Notes: a model not told the origin generated them from the letters alone. 20,808 nt of DNA from Oscillospiraceae bacterium (GCA_016296485.1 JAEDJF010000018.1:1-20808); one strand, 5' to 3'. Counted from the stretch's first letter, positions 1 to 7,235 are shown. Translations and numbers: made by a program.

Positions 1-920
1 AGCACCTGAGCGAAGCGGTCATAATAATCGGTGACAATGACGAAGTGGTCGCATGCAACGCTGCGGCGAGGGAGCTTTACGCGAAAAAGCTCGGGTACGT
101 TGACAACATTATGAAAATGTCGCTTAAAAATATCCAGACGGACTCGGACGAATATTTTCTACCCGGAAGCGATATAAGTGAAAAAGGAATAAAACAAAGG
201 GAGGTTATGGTAAGCTCCTATAACCTTCGCTATACCACCGTTCCGATATATGAAAATTCCATTAAGCTCGCGATAATAATCGAGGACGTGACCGCCCTTC
301 GGGAACAGGAAAAGAGGGCGGGAGCCCAGACGATTGCCCTTCGGGAGCAGCGCCACCGCATAAAGAACAGCCTTATAATGCTGTCGGGAATGCTGGATTC
401 CAAAGAGAAATACGCGGACGAGCTCGACGCCCGTTCCGTTCTCCGGGACACCGCCGGAAGGCTCAATGCTCTTGCGGCGACGCTGGAGGAAATCGTTCAC
501 GTTTCGGATAAGAGCGCGTCTTTAAAATACGTGCTCGAAAAGGTCCGCGCCAACGTGCTCCAGAGCTCCATAAGCACCGTGCAGCCGGTTTCGATAAAAA
601 TAGTCGCGGACGATATACAAATATCCTCCGCATACGCTTCACCCATTGCACTCGTTGTGAACGAGCTTTTGCAAAACGCCATGAAACACGCGTTTCCGGC
701 GGGCAGAAGCGGAAGCATAACGCTCACGGCAGAAAAGGGGATACTTTCAACGAAAATTTCCGTTATTGACGACGGAGTGGGCTTCGAGCCGGAACAGGAA
801 AGAAAGAACGGCACAGGGCTTGACATCGTAAAAACCATTGTCAAGGAAAAGCTCAACGGCGAATTTATTATTGAGTCCTCCGAAAAGGGAACCGCCGTAA
901 CTTTTGATTTTATTGAATAA
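1..920 (+). CDS. eutW: EutW-like sensor histidine kinase, 5'-truncated by the window
   Basis: The reading frame is open from the first bases of the window, so the true start lies upstream; about 305 codons are visible. The first ~85 visible residues look like the end of a PAS-type sensing domain. The phosphoacceptor helix follows, with RHRIKNSL (His codon at 354-356), the HisKA_2/HWE-type H-box. The HATPase then shows an N-box (NELLQNAMKHAF), a G1 box (DDGVGF) and a G2 box (GTGLDIV). In Firmicutes, EutW phosphorylates the ANTAR antiterminator EutV in response to ethanolamine. The gene lies directly upstream of eutB, which is why I call it EutW and not a generic kinase. eutV is not in the window and would be expected upstream. 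The kinase family is certain; the eutW identity is inferred from context. Confidence 0.8.
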   Translation, partial: HLSEAVIIIGDNDEVVACNAAARELYAKKLGYVDNIMKMSLKNIQTDSDEYFLPGSDISEKGIKQREVMVSSYNLRYTTVPIYENSIKLAIIIEDVTALREQEKRAGAQTIALREQRHRIKNSLIMLSGMLDSKEKYADELDARSVLRDTAGRLNALAATLEEIVHVSDKSASLKYVLEKVRANVLQSSISTVQPVSIKIVADDIQISSAYASPIALVVNELLQNAMKHAFPAGRSGSITLTAEKGILSTKISVIDDGVGFEPEQERKNGTGLDIVKTIVKEKLNGEFIIESSEKGTAVTFDFIE

Positions 921-921
921 T

Positions 922-989
922 TTTCCGACCTGCGGAAAGGCGGACTTATATAAATGAAGAAAGATAATAAGAGAGCTTTCTTCTTTAAA
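922..989 (+). promoter_or_regulatory. eutW-eutB intergenic hairpins
   Basis: Two hairpins lie between the eutW stop and eutB. The first is short (TTTCCG 922-927, CGGAAA 933-938, five-base loop). The second is GAAGAAAG (956-963) with CTTTCTTC (976-983), a 12-base loop, then TTTAAAAAA. The U-tract is only three bases, so the second would be a weak terminator or a processing or attenuation point that sets kinase and lyase levels apart. Neither loop has the six-base form with A1 and G4 known for EutV ANTAR target hairpins. The function is not established. Confidence 0.35.
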
Positions 990-1049
990 AAAGGAGGTAT
1001 GCCGCTTTCAATTTTCGCTTTATCCCTAAAAAAGAAAGGAGTTTTTATT

Positions 1050-2420
1050 TTGAAACTTAAGACAAGACTTAACGGAAAAACATTTGAATTCCGCGACGTC
1101 AAAGACGTGCTTGCAAAGGCAAACGAGCCTAAGTCCGGCGACAGATACCTCGGAATCGCTCCCGAATCTGTTACCGAGAAAATTGCCGCAAAAGTAGTTC
1201 TCAGCGAGCTTACCGTTGCCGACATCACCGAAAACCCCGTCGTTCCTTACGAAAAAGACGAGGTTACAAGAGTTGAAATCGACTCTATGAACAGACGTCA
1301 GTACGACAAGTTCAAAAATATGACTATCGGTGAAGTCCGTGAGTGGATTATGGACCATAAGACCACTTCCGACGACCTCTACCGCGCAAGCTATGCCTGG
1401 ATCGGCGAGACCGTCGCCGCGGTTGCAAAAATCTGCTCCGCTTCCGACCTTATCTACGGCTCCAGCAAATGCTTCAGACCTACCCGCTGCGAAACCCAGC
1501 TCGGTCTTCCCGGAACCCTTGCTTTCCGTGCACAGTGCAACTCCAGCACCGATGACCCAGAGACCATTCTTCTTGGCGTACAGGAAGCTGTTTCCTACGG
1601 TTCCGGCGACGCCTGCTTCGGAATCAACCCCGTTGAGGACACCGTCGAGACCACCCAGAGAATTTCCCACGCTCTCCGCGAGTTCAAGGACAAATGGGAA
1701 ATCCCGACCCAGATCACCGTTCTTTCCCACGTAACCACCCAGATGCAGGCGGTTCGTGAGGGCGCTCCGCTCTCTATGTTCTTCCAGTCCATCGCAGGCA
1801 CCCAGTCCGCTTGCGAAGCCTTCGGCGTTGACGAAGTTCTCCTTAAAGAGGCATATGACCTCGCAAGAAAAGAGTGCTACGGCACCGGTATGAACAAGCT
1901 CTATTTCGAGACCGGCGAAGGTTCCGAAATGTCTATCGACTGCGACGAGGGCGCAGACGAGCTCACCCTTGAAGGACGTACATACGGTTTTGCCCGCGCT
2001 TTCGAGCCCTTCATGGTAAACAACGTAACCGGATTCATCGGACCGGAAACCATTTACGACGGCAAAGAAATGATCCGCGGCAACCTTGAGGACCACTTTA
2101 TGGCTAAAATCATCGGTCTTCCTATGGGTATGGCTCCTTGCTTCACCAACCACACCGGCATCACCCAGGACGACCAGGAAATCGCCTGCCTGCTCCTCAA
2201 CGCCGCCAACTGCAACGACTATATGGGCGTTCCTATGGGCGACGACGTAATGCTTGCATATCAGGACGTTTCTTTCCACGACGACAACACCATGCGCGAG
2301 CTCAGCCACAGAAAACCCGCTCCCGAGTTCCACAAATGGGCAATCAAGATGGGAATTCTTGACGAAAACGGAAGACTTGGCGAGCGCGCCGGCGATGCGT
2401 CAATGTTCTTTGCTAAATAA
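1050..2420 (+). CDS. eutB: Ethanolamine ammonia-lyase large subunit, divergent
   Basis: Catalytic alpha subunit (456 aa, family length) of the AdoCbl-dependent lyase that converts ethanolamine to acetaldehyde and ammonia. I place the start at TTG 1050: AAAGGAG (1036-1042) sits seven bases upstream, and the protein then begins KLKTRLNGK like known EutB. An in-frame ATG at 954 would add 32 atypical residues. With the TTG start, numbering matches the E. coli enzyme: Arg160 and Gln162 (FRAQCN), Asn193 (GINPVED) and Glu287 (YFETGEGS) are all present. The C-terminal part is odd. Where E. coli and C. difficile have MGCD followed by YTNH and an ADQN stretch, this protein has MGMAPCFTNH then TGITQDDQE, putting Ala at Asp362, a residue reported to bind the substrate amine. 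The family is certain; ethanolamine as substrate is likely but not proven. eutC follows after 20 bases. Confidence 0.93.
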   Translation: MKLKTRLNGKTFEFRDVKDVLAKANEPKSGDRYLGIAPESVTEKIAAKVVLSELTVADITENPVVPYEKDEVTRVEIDSMNRRQYDKFKNMTIGEVREWIMDHKTTSDDLYRASYAWIGETVAAVAKICSASDLIYGSSKCFRPTRCETQLGLPGTLAFRAQCNSSTDDPETILLGVQEAVSYGSGDACFGINPVEDTVETTQRISHALREFKDKWEIPTQITVLSHVTTQMQAVREGAPLSMFFQSIAGTQSACEAFGVDEVLLKEAYDLARKECYGTGMNKLYFETGEGSEMSIDCDEGADELTLEGRTYGFARAFEPFMVNNVTGFIGPETIYDGKEMIRGNLEDHFMAKIIGLPMGMAPCFTNHTGITQDDQEIACLLLNAANCNDYMGVPMGDDVMLAYQDVSFHDDNTMRELSHRKPAPEFHKWAIKMGILDENGRLGERAGDASMFFAK

Positions 2421-2440
2421 GAAAGGAGGCTGCAATTATA

Positions 2441-3295
2441 ATGAACGATACCGAACTTATGAAAATCATCCGTGAAGCTATCGCACAGGCAACAAAGGAA
2501 GATAAGGCAGCTCCTAAATGCGTTTGCGACGGGGAAGTGGAGGATATTTCCGCTTACAGCCTTAGAGATGAATTTAACATTCCGAACCCCTACAACAAAG
2601 AGGAGTATATGCGCATCAAAGCAAAAACCGACGCCCGTCTCGGCGTTTGGAGATGCGGTCCACGTCCTCTTACAAGAACCACCCTCCGTGTCCGCGCTGA
2701 TAACGCCGCCGCAATGGACGCCGTTTTCAACGACGTAAGCGAGGAGTATCTTGAGAGAAACAACCTCAAATCCTATACCACCAAATGCGACAGCAAAGAG
2801 ACCTACCTCACAAGACCTGATCTCGGAAGAGTTTTTGACGACGAGACTGCTGCGCAGATCAAAAAAGACTGCATTAGCGACCCGGACGTCCAGATTGTCG
2901 TTTCCGACGGACTTTCCAGCTCCGCTGTTGAAGCAAATATAGACGCGGTTCTTCCCGCACTCTATAACGGACTTAAATCCTCCGGTCTCAAAGTCGGCAC
3001 TCCGTTCTTTGTAAAGTACGGACGCGTCGGCGCAGAGGATTCCGTTGCTAAACTTCTCAACGCGAAGGTTACCGTAATCCTCCTCGGCGAGAGACCCGGT
3101 CTTGCGACCTCTTCCTCTCTTTCCGCTTACTGCGTATACGGCGGCTATCCGGGAATTCCGGAAGCAAACCGTACCGTTGTATCCAATATCCACAAAGCCG
3201 GAACTCCTCCTGTCGAAGCTGGCGCATATATCGCCGAGCTTTGCAAACAGATGTACGACAAAAAGGCTTCCGGTCTTGACCTTAAAGCAAACTAA
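2441..3295 (+). CDS. eutC: Ethanolamine ammonia-lyase small subunit
   Basis: Beta subunit of the lyase (284 aa), which with EutB binds adenosylcobalamin. Family motifs are clear: YLTRPDLGR in the middle, DPDVQIVVSDGLS, GLKVGTPFFVKYGRV, LLGERPGL, and SNIHKAGTPPVEA near the C-terminus, ending KASGLDLK. An AAGGAGG site lies just before the ATG. The first ~16 residues (NDTELMKIIREAIAQA) form a likely amphipathic helix followed by a variable linker, as in EutC proteins whose N-terminus targets the enzyme into a microcompartment. No shell-protein genes are in this window, so encapsulation is only a possibility. A strong terminator ~90 bases downstream ends the unit. The 3296-3385 gap shows nothing recognisable. 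Confidence 0.96.
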   Translation: MNDTELMKIIREAIAQATKEDKAAPKCVCDGEVEDISAYSLRDEFNIPNPYNKEEYMRIKAKTDARLGVWRCGPRPLTRTTLRVRADNAAAMDAVFNDVSEEYLERNNLKSYTTKCDSKETYLTRPDLGRVFDDETAAQIKKDCISDPDVQIVVSDGLSSSAVEANIDAVLPALYNGLKSSGLKVGTPFFVKYGRVGAEDSVAKLLNAKVTVILLGERPGLATSSSLSAYCVYGGYPGIPEANRTVVSNIHKAGTPPVEAGAYIAELCKQMYDKKASGLDLKAN

Positions 3296-3385
3296 CTGAA
3301 CTTCCTGTCATCAGTACCGCTATTTTGTTATATAGATTCAAGAGAGCAACCTCACTCCGCTTTTGAGAATCGCCTGAAAAAAATC

Positions 3386-3416
3386 AAGGTGCTCATTTTG
3401 AGCACCTTAATTTTTT
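3386..3416 (+). terminator. Intrinsic terminator after eutC
   Basis: AAGGTGCTC (3386-3394) pairs perfectly with GAGCACCTT (3400-3408) around a five-base loop, followed by AATTTTTT. It closes the eut transcript before the trpB promoter. Confidence 0.88.
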
Positions 3417-3438
3417 ATAAAAAGTTTTAACGATTTAC

Positions 3439-3467
3439 TTGACAGAAGCGTAATATAGTGGTATAAA
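3439..3467 (+). promoter_or_regulatory. Sigma-A promoter of the trpB T-box leader
   Basis: TTGACA (3439-3444), a 17-base spacer and TATAAA (3462-3467) form a near-consensus housekeeping promoter. The start point would fall near 3474, at the head of the T-box RNA. Confidence 0.85.
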
Positions 3468-3473
3468 TGTAAT

Positions 3474-3751
3474 CAATAAATCAAAACCGAAGATTGAGAA
3501 TAGTAGCTTTCAGTATAACTTAAAGAGAGCGGCGGACGGTGGAATCGCCGTAGTTTAGAGGAAGTGAATGGACTCATGAGGGCAGCGGGAAAGCGCAAAG
3601 CGTGAGTAATAGCTGCCGGCGCCGGTCCGTTACCAAGCCGGGCGGATATGATTGTATCCGGTAAAGTGGGCTTTTGCCAATTCAGGTGGCACCGCAGAGA
3701 TTTTTTAAGTCTTTGTCCTGTTTTTATTATACAGGGCAAAGGCTTTTTTAT
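3474..3751 (+). ncRNA. T-box leader, tryptophan specificity
   Basis: This is a tRNA-sensing leader RNA. Stem I includes AGAGAGC and the distal GGTGGAA segment. The specifier loop reads GTGAA-TGG-A, giving codon TGG (Trp) at 3569-3571. The antiterminator T-box sequence AGGTGGCACCGCAG is at 3684-3697. Its bulge TGGC (3687-3690) is complementary to a GCCA acceptor end, and bacterial tRNA-Trp has discriminator G, so specifier and acceptor bulge independently agree on Trp. Uncharged tRNA-Trp should stabilise the antiterminator and let transcription run into trpB. The element was recognised by motif, not by a covariance model. Confidence 0.95.
3708..3749 (+). terminator. T-box conditional terminator
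   Basis: AGTCTTTGTCCTGT (3708-3721) pairs along 14 positions, two of them G-U, with ACAGGGCAAAGGCT (3731-3744), followed by six T. This is the off-state hairpin of the T-box. Confidence 0.93.
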
Positions 3752-3766
3752 ATGGAGGAAACGGTT

Positions 3767-3793
3767 ATGAAACGATGGCGAACTACGAATTAA
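3767..3793 (+). CDS. Possible leader mini-ORF with a Trp codon
   Basis: A nine-codon frame, MKRWRTTN then TAA, begins seven bases after a strong GGAGGA site (3754-3759), just past the T-box terminator and 46 bases before trpB. It contains one TGG codon. The binding site is better than that of trpB itself (GAAAGGA). It could be a leader peptide acting on trpB translation, or the relic of an older start region. No matching attenuator hairpin was seen between it and trpB, so the role is unknown. Confidence 0.35.
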   Translation: MKRWRTTN

Positions 3794-3839
3794 CTCAGTA
3801 ACCAAAATAATTTATTTATAGCTGAAAGGAAATACTGCA

Positions 3840-5141
3840 ATGAATATGACATATAAGGATTTTGACCGTTATCTTAAAGATTACCCTAATAAAGAGGGCT
3901 TTTTCGGACCTTACGGAGGACAGTACCTCCCTGATGAACTTGTTCCCGCGTTTAAAGAAATCGACGACGCCTATGAAACTATCTGTCACAGCGCGAAGTT
4001 CATAAACGAACTTCGCCGCATCAGAAAGGAGTTCCAGGGAAGACCGACCCCGGTGTATCACTGTGAGCGGCTTTCAAACTACCTCGGCAAATGCCAGATT
4101 TATCTTAAAAGGGAGGATCTTAACCACACCGGCGCCCATAAGCTGAACCACTGCATGGGCGAGGGACTCCTCGCAAAATATATGGGCAAGAAAAAGCTCA
4201 TAGCGGAAACCGGCGCCGGACAGCACGGAGTCGCCCTCGCGACTGCTGCGGCGTATTTCGGGCTTGAGTGCGACATCTATATGGGCGAAGTTGATATAGC
4301 GAAGCAGGCGCCCAACGTCACGAGAATGAAGCTTCTCGGAGCAAGGGTAATTCCTGTATCAAAGGGACTCAAAACTTTGAAAGAGGCTGTGGACGCAGCT
4401 TTTGAAGCGTACCTTAACGAGTACAAGGACGCCATATACTGCATAGGCTCCGCTGTCGGTCCGCACCCGTTCCCGAAAATGGTGCGCGACTTCCAGTCCA
4501 TAGTCGGAATCGAGGCGAGAGAGCAGTTCCTCGAGATGACCGGAAATCTTCCCGACGCCATTGCCGCCTGCGTCGGCGGCGGCTCCAACGCCATAGGTCT
4601 TTTCGTACCGTTCCTCGGCGACCCGGTCGATATTTACGGAGTTGAGCCCCTCGGAAAAGGCGCGAAGCTCGGTGATAACGCGGCGTCAATGACTTTCGGA
4701 AAGCCCGGAATCCTCCACGGTTTCCAAAGCTATTTGCTTCAGGACGAGGACGGAAATCCCGCTCCCGTTTATTCGGTAGCGAGCGGTCTTGATTATCCCT
4801 CCGTCGGTCCCGAGCACGCTTTCCTCCACGACGTTGGAAGAATAAATTACGTTTCCGTTTCCGACGATGAAGCGATGGACGCTTTCTATAAGCTTTGCAG
4901 GCTTGAGGGAATTATCCCGGCTGTGGAAAGCTCCCACGCCCTTGCCTATGCGATTCGCTACGCGAAGGAGCACGAGACCGGCTCCATTCTCGTAAACCTC
5001 TCCGGACGGGGAGACAAGGATATGGACTTCGTCGTCGAAAAATTCGGTCTCGGAAACGACGACGGAATCCTTAAAGAAGAAAGCGCAAAAGAATTTGTTG
5101 CCGATAAATACGGTCTTGGGGACAGTTTCAAGGAAATATAA
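3840..5141 (+). CDS. trpB: Tryptophan synthase beta chain, stand-alone
   Basis: A PLP enzyme of 433 aa that joins indole and L-serine to make L-tryptophan. It is of the TrpB1 type: GRPTPVYHCERL at ~67-78, LKREDLNHTGAHKLN at 89-103 with the Schiff-base lysine at K101, and IAETGAGQHG with catalytic Glu123. That 22-residue spacing equals K87/E109 of the Salmonella enzyme. CVGGGSNAIG (phosphate cup), ESSHALAYA and NLSGRGDKD are also present. Differences from typical TrpB1 include HKLNHCMGEG for HKINN and AKQAPNV for RQALNV. No trpA or other trp gene is in the window, so it probably works on free indole, or with a TrpA encoded elsewhere. The tryptophan T-box upstream supports a tryptophan-supply role. 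GAAAGGA lies 9 bases before the ATG. Confidence 0.93.
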   Translation: MNMTYKDFDRYLKDYPNKEGFFGPYGGQYLPDELVPAFKEIDDAYETICHSAKFINELRRIRKEFQGRPTPVYHCERLSNYLGKCQIYLKREDLNHTGAHKLNHCMGEGLLAKYMGKKKLIAETGAGQHGVALATAAAYFGLECDIYMGEVDIAKQAPNVTRMKLLGARVIPVSKGLKTLKEAVDAAFEAYLNEYKDAIYCIGSAVGPHPFPKMVRDFQSIVGIEAREQFLEMTGNLPDAIAACVGGGSNAIGLFVPFLGDPVDIYGVEPLGKGAKLGDNAASMTFGKPGILHGFQSYLLQDEDGNPAPVYSVASGLDYPSVGPEHAFLHDVGRINYVSVSDDEAMDAFYKLCRLEGIIPAVESSHALAYAIRYAKEHETGSILVNLSGRGDKDMDFVVEKFGLGNDDGILKEESAKEFVADKYGLGDSFKEI

Positions 5142-5146
5142 AAAAG

Positions 5147-5178
5147 AAGAAGAGCCGACCTTTTGGTCGGCTCTTCTT
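5147..5178. terminator. Hairpin between trpB and the SDR gene
   Basis: AAGAAGAGCCGACC (5147-5160) pairs perfectly with 5165-5178 around TTTT. A run of A lies on the left side, so a U-tract exists only in minus-strand RNA. It is therefore a good terminator for the SDR gene (stop at 5199). For trpB it is a strong hairpin without a U-tract. Confidence 0.8.
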
Positions 5179-5198
5179 GCAAGTAAAGAAAAATAGCT

Positions 5199-5984
5199 TT
5201 ACGGTTTATTTACGGTGCTGTTTATCCATTTTGAGAATTTGCGGCAAATGATTCGGGGAGCAAGCTTTGAAAGAACGGTGGTGGATTTAACGCCCTTTGC
5301 GACTATTACCGTGCGCCCTTTCATCATAGCTTCGTAGCCGTACTCGGCAACGTCGTCAGCGTCGGCGGGCTTAAAGAATTTGAACATTCTTGCCTTTTCA
5401 AGGTCGGCGGTTTTCTCAAAGCCTGTTTTCGTCGGACCGGGACAAAGGGCGGTGACGGTTACTCCGTAGGGGCGAAGCTCCTCGGCTACCGCCTCGGAGA
5501 AGGAGAGAACAAAGGCTTTCGAAGCGTAATATACGGACATATAGGGTCCTGCGGAGAACGCCGCGATGGACGCGATATTTAAAATCTTTCCTTCGCCGCG
5601 CTCTTTCATATCGCTGCCGAAAAGGTGAGTGAGCTGGGTAAGCGCAAGCACGTTAAGTTTCACCATATTTTCCTGCACGGAAAGGGCGGTGTCGTTAAAA
5701 GCGTTGTTGTCGCCGAATCCGGCGTTGTTGACAAGGTAATCTACGTCTGTTCCCGATGCTTTGACCTCGTCATAAACGCTCTGCGCCGCGCCTTCCTCGG
5801 TGAGGTCCTTGGCGATTACCAATACGCTGATTTTGTATTTTTTCTCAAGTTTTTCTTTAACTTTGTTAAGCTTGTCTTCGCTTCTCGCGACAAGGACGAG
5901 ATTATTTTTGTGCTTTGCGAAAATTTCGGCAAGCTCGTACCCAATTCCGCCGGAGGCTCCGGTTATAAGTGCTGTTTTTGTCAT
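5199..5984 (-). CDS. Short-chain dehydrogenase/reductase (SDR)
   Basis: A 261-aa classical SDR, a cytosolic NAD(P)-dependent oxidoreductase of unknown substrate. It shows the cofactor glycine motif TGASGGIG (8-15), NNAG (~86-89), the catalytic Ser139 region (ILNIAS) and the YxxxK pair Tyr152/Lys156. The segment PGPTKTGF is typical of the family. The last ~30 residues are basic and hydrophobic (KLAPRIICRKFSKW), as in membrane-associated DltE/YqjQ-like SDRs. The start is ATG at 5984, with AAGGAGG four bases upstream; a start at 6011 would give nine extra residues and bypass this site. The gene is single, transcribed away from the permease gene. Family is certain; substrate unknown. Confidence 0.9.
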   Translation of the reverse strand: MTKTALITGASGGIGYELAEIFAKHKNNLVLVARSEDKLNKVKEKLEKKYKISVLVIAKDLTEEGAAQSVYDEVKASGTDVDYLVNNAGFGDNNAFNDTALSVQENMVKLNVLALTQLTHLFGSDMKERGEGKILNIASIAAFSAGPYMSVYYASKAFVLSFSEAVAEELRPYGVTVTALCPGPTKTGFEKTADLEKARMFKFFKPADADDVAEYGYEAMMKGRTVIVAKGVKSTTVLSKLAPRIICRKFSKWINSTVNKP

Positions 5985-6031
5985 AGTTCCTCCTTGAAAA
6001 GTCAAAAGCAATAAAATTTTTTATAGATAAT

Positions 6032-6060
6032 ATTATATATTTCTTCGGAAAATTTTGCAA
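6032..6060 (-). promoter_or_regulatory. Promoter of the SDR gene
   Basis: Read on the minus strand: TTGCAA (6060-6055), exactly 17 bases, then TATAAT (6037-6032). The -35 hexamer is palindromic and is also used by the opposite promoter. Confidence 0.7.
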
Positions 6061-6083
6061 TAAGAATGTATTTGTGGTATTAT
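6055..6083 (+). promoter_or_regulatory. Promoter of the EIIC permease gene
   Basis: TTGCAA (6055-6060), a 17-base spacer and TATTAT (6078-6083). It shares its -35 hexamer with the divergent SDR promoter. Confidence 0.7.
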
Positions 6084-6121
6084 TTATAACGATAAAAATC
6101 TGTAACTGCGGAAGTGGAAAA

Positions 6122-7192
6122 ATGGAAACTATTAAAAAATACGCGAAAAAATATTTTATCGACGCAATGTCGGCGATGGCGTTGGGACTTTTTGCGTCGC
6201 TTCTAATCGGAACAATTTTCGGCACAATCGGAACCTATCTCGGCGAAGGGTACATAGCAAACGAAACGGTAAATAAAATCGGCGGATTTTTTACTGAAAT
6301 GAAAACCTTCGCGCAGGGTGCCTCCGGAATGGCAATAGGCGTCGCAATAGCCTATTCTTTGAAAGTTGACCCTCTAGTAATGTTCTCCTGCGCCGCAGTG
6401 GGAAGCCTTTCTTATTCTCTTGGCGCGACAATCTCTCTTGCAAGCGGAGAAACCATAGCCTATACCGCGGGTCCCGCAGGGTCTTTCTTTGTGGTTATAC
6501 TCGCCTGTGAAATCGGAATGCTCGTCTCGAAAAAGACGAAGGTGGATATTCTTGTGACGCCGACGGTAACAATAATGACCGGCTACGCGGCGGCGAAGCT
6601 CGTCTGTCCCGCAATCGCATATATTATGTACTACATCGGCGACTTCATAAACACCGCCACCGAAATGCAGCCGTTCATAATGGGAATTATTATTTCCGTC
6701 GTGGTCGGAATGATTCTTACTCTCCCGATTTCCTCCGCCGCAATCTGCGCGATGATAGGAATAAGCGGAATTGCCGGCGGCGCCGCCACCGCGGGATGCT
6801 GCGCACAGATGATTGGTTTTGCCGTTATCAGCTTCTGTGACAACGGCTGGGGCGGGCTTTTCGCTCAGGGCCTCGGGACTTCGATGCTCCAGATGGGAAA
6901 TATCTGCAAAAAGCCGCAGATTTGGATAGCTCCGACCCTTGCCGCGGCTGTGTGCGGTCCTGTAAGCACGATGATATTCGGGCTGGAATGTAACGGCGTG
7001 TCCGCCGGAATGGGAACCTGCGGTCTCGTGGGTCCGCTGGGCGTCGTTTCCGCCATGGGCGGCGGCACGAATATGTGGCTCGGAATACTTCTTGTCTGCT
7101 TTGTGCTCCCGGCGGCGCTTTCCTATATCTTTAACCTCGTGCTCAAAAAAATCGGCTGGGTAAAAAGCGGAGATATGAAGCTCGCTCAATAA
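6122..7192 (+). CDS. PfoR-like PTS EIIC permease (PTS_EIIC_2)
   Basis: An integral membrane protein of about 356 aa with roughly ten hydrophobic segments and little polar loop sequence. The glycine-rich C-terminal stretch GMGTCGLVGPLGVVSAMGGG (~300-320) and the overall pattern fit the PTS_EIIC_2 family, which includes PfoR-type proteins. It has no EIIA or EIIB domain and no such genes are adjacent, so it is either an orphan permease using components in trans or a non-PTS transporter or regulator; the substrate cannot be told. The start ATG 6122 follows GGAAGTGG. A GTG at 6074 would start inside the promoter -10 region and is rejected. Monocistronic: promoter at 6055-6083, terminator at 7195-7235. 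Confidence 0.8.
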   Translation: METIKKYAKKYFIDAMSAMALGLFASLLIGTIFGTIGTYLGEGYIANETVNKIGGFFTEMKTFAQGASGMAIGVAIAYSLKVDPLVMFSCAAVGSLSYSLGATISLASGETIAYTAGPAGSFFVVILACEIGMLVSKKTKVDILVTPTVTIMTGYAAAKLVCPAIAYIMYYIGDFINTATEMQPFIMGIIISVVVGMILTLPISSAAICAMIGISGIAGGAATAGCCAQMIGFAVISFCDNGWGGLFAQGLGTSMLQMGNICKKPQIWIAPTLAAAVCGPVSTMIFGLECNGVSAGMGTCGLVGPLGVVSAMGGGTNMWLGILLVCFVLPAALSYIFNLVLKKIGWVKSGDMKLAQ

Positions 7193-7194
7193 TA

Positions 7195-7235
7195 ATAAAA
7201 AATCCCTCCGCGAAAATTCGTGGAGGGCCTTTTTT
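7195..7235. terminator. Bidirectional terminator between EIIC and cbiC
   Basis: CCCTCCGCG (7204-7212) pairs with CGTGGAGGG (7219-7227). A run of A lies on the left and a run of six T on the right, so RNA from either strand gets a U-tract. It ends the permease transcript and the 10-gene cobalamin operon. Confidence 0.87.

Noticed and set aside
922..983. EutV (ANTAR) dual-hairpin target
   Set aside because: Loop sizes are five and 12 bases and lack the A1/G4 pattern of a six-base loop.
954..1049. Longer eutB start at ATG 954
   Set aside because: The added 32 residues are unlike EutB and cover the hairpin and both purine-rich stretches; the TTG start at 1050 gives the family N-terminus and exact residue numbering.
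1026..2333. 435-codon minus-strand frame opposite eutB
   Set aside because: A shadow of the coding strand; no recognisable domain, and eutB is unmistakable.
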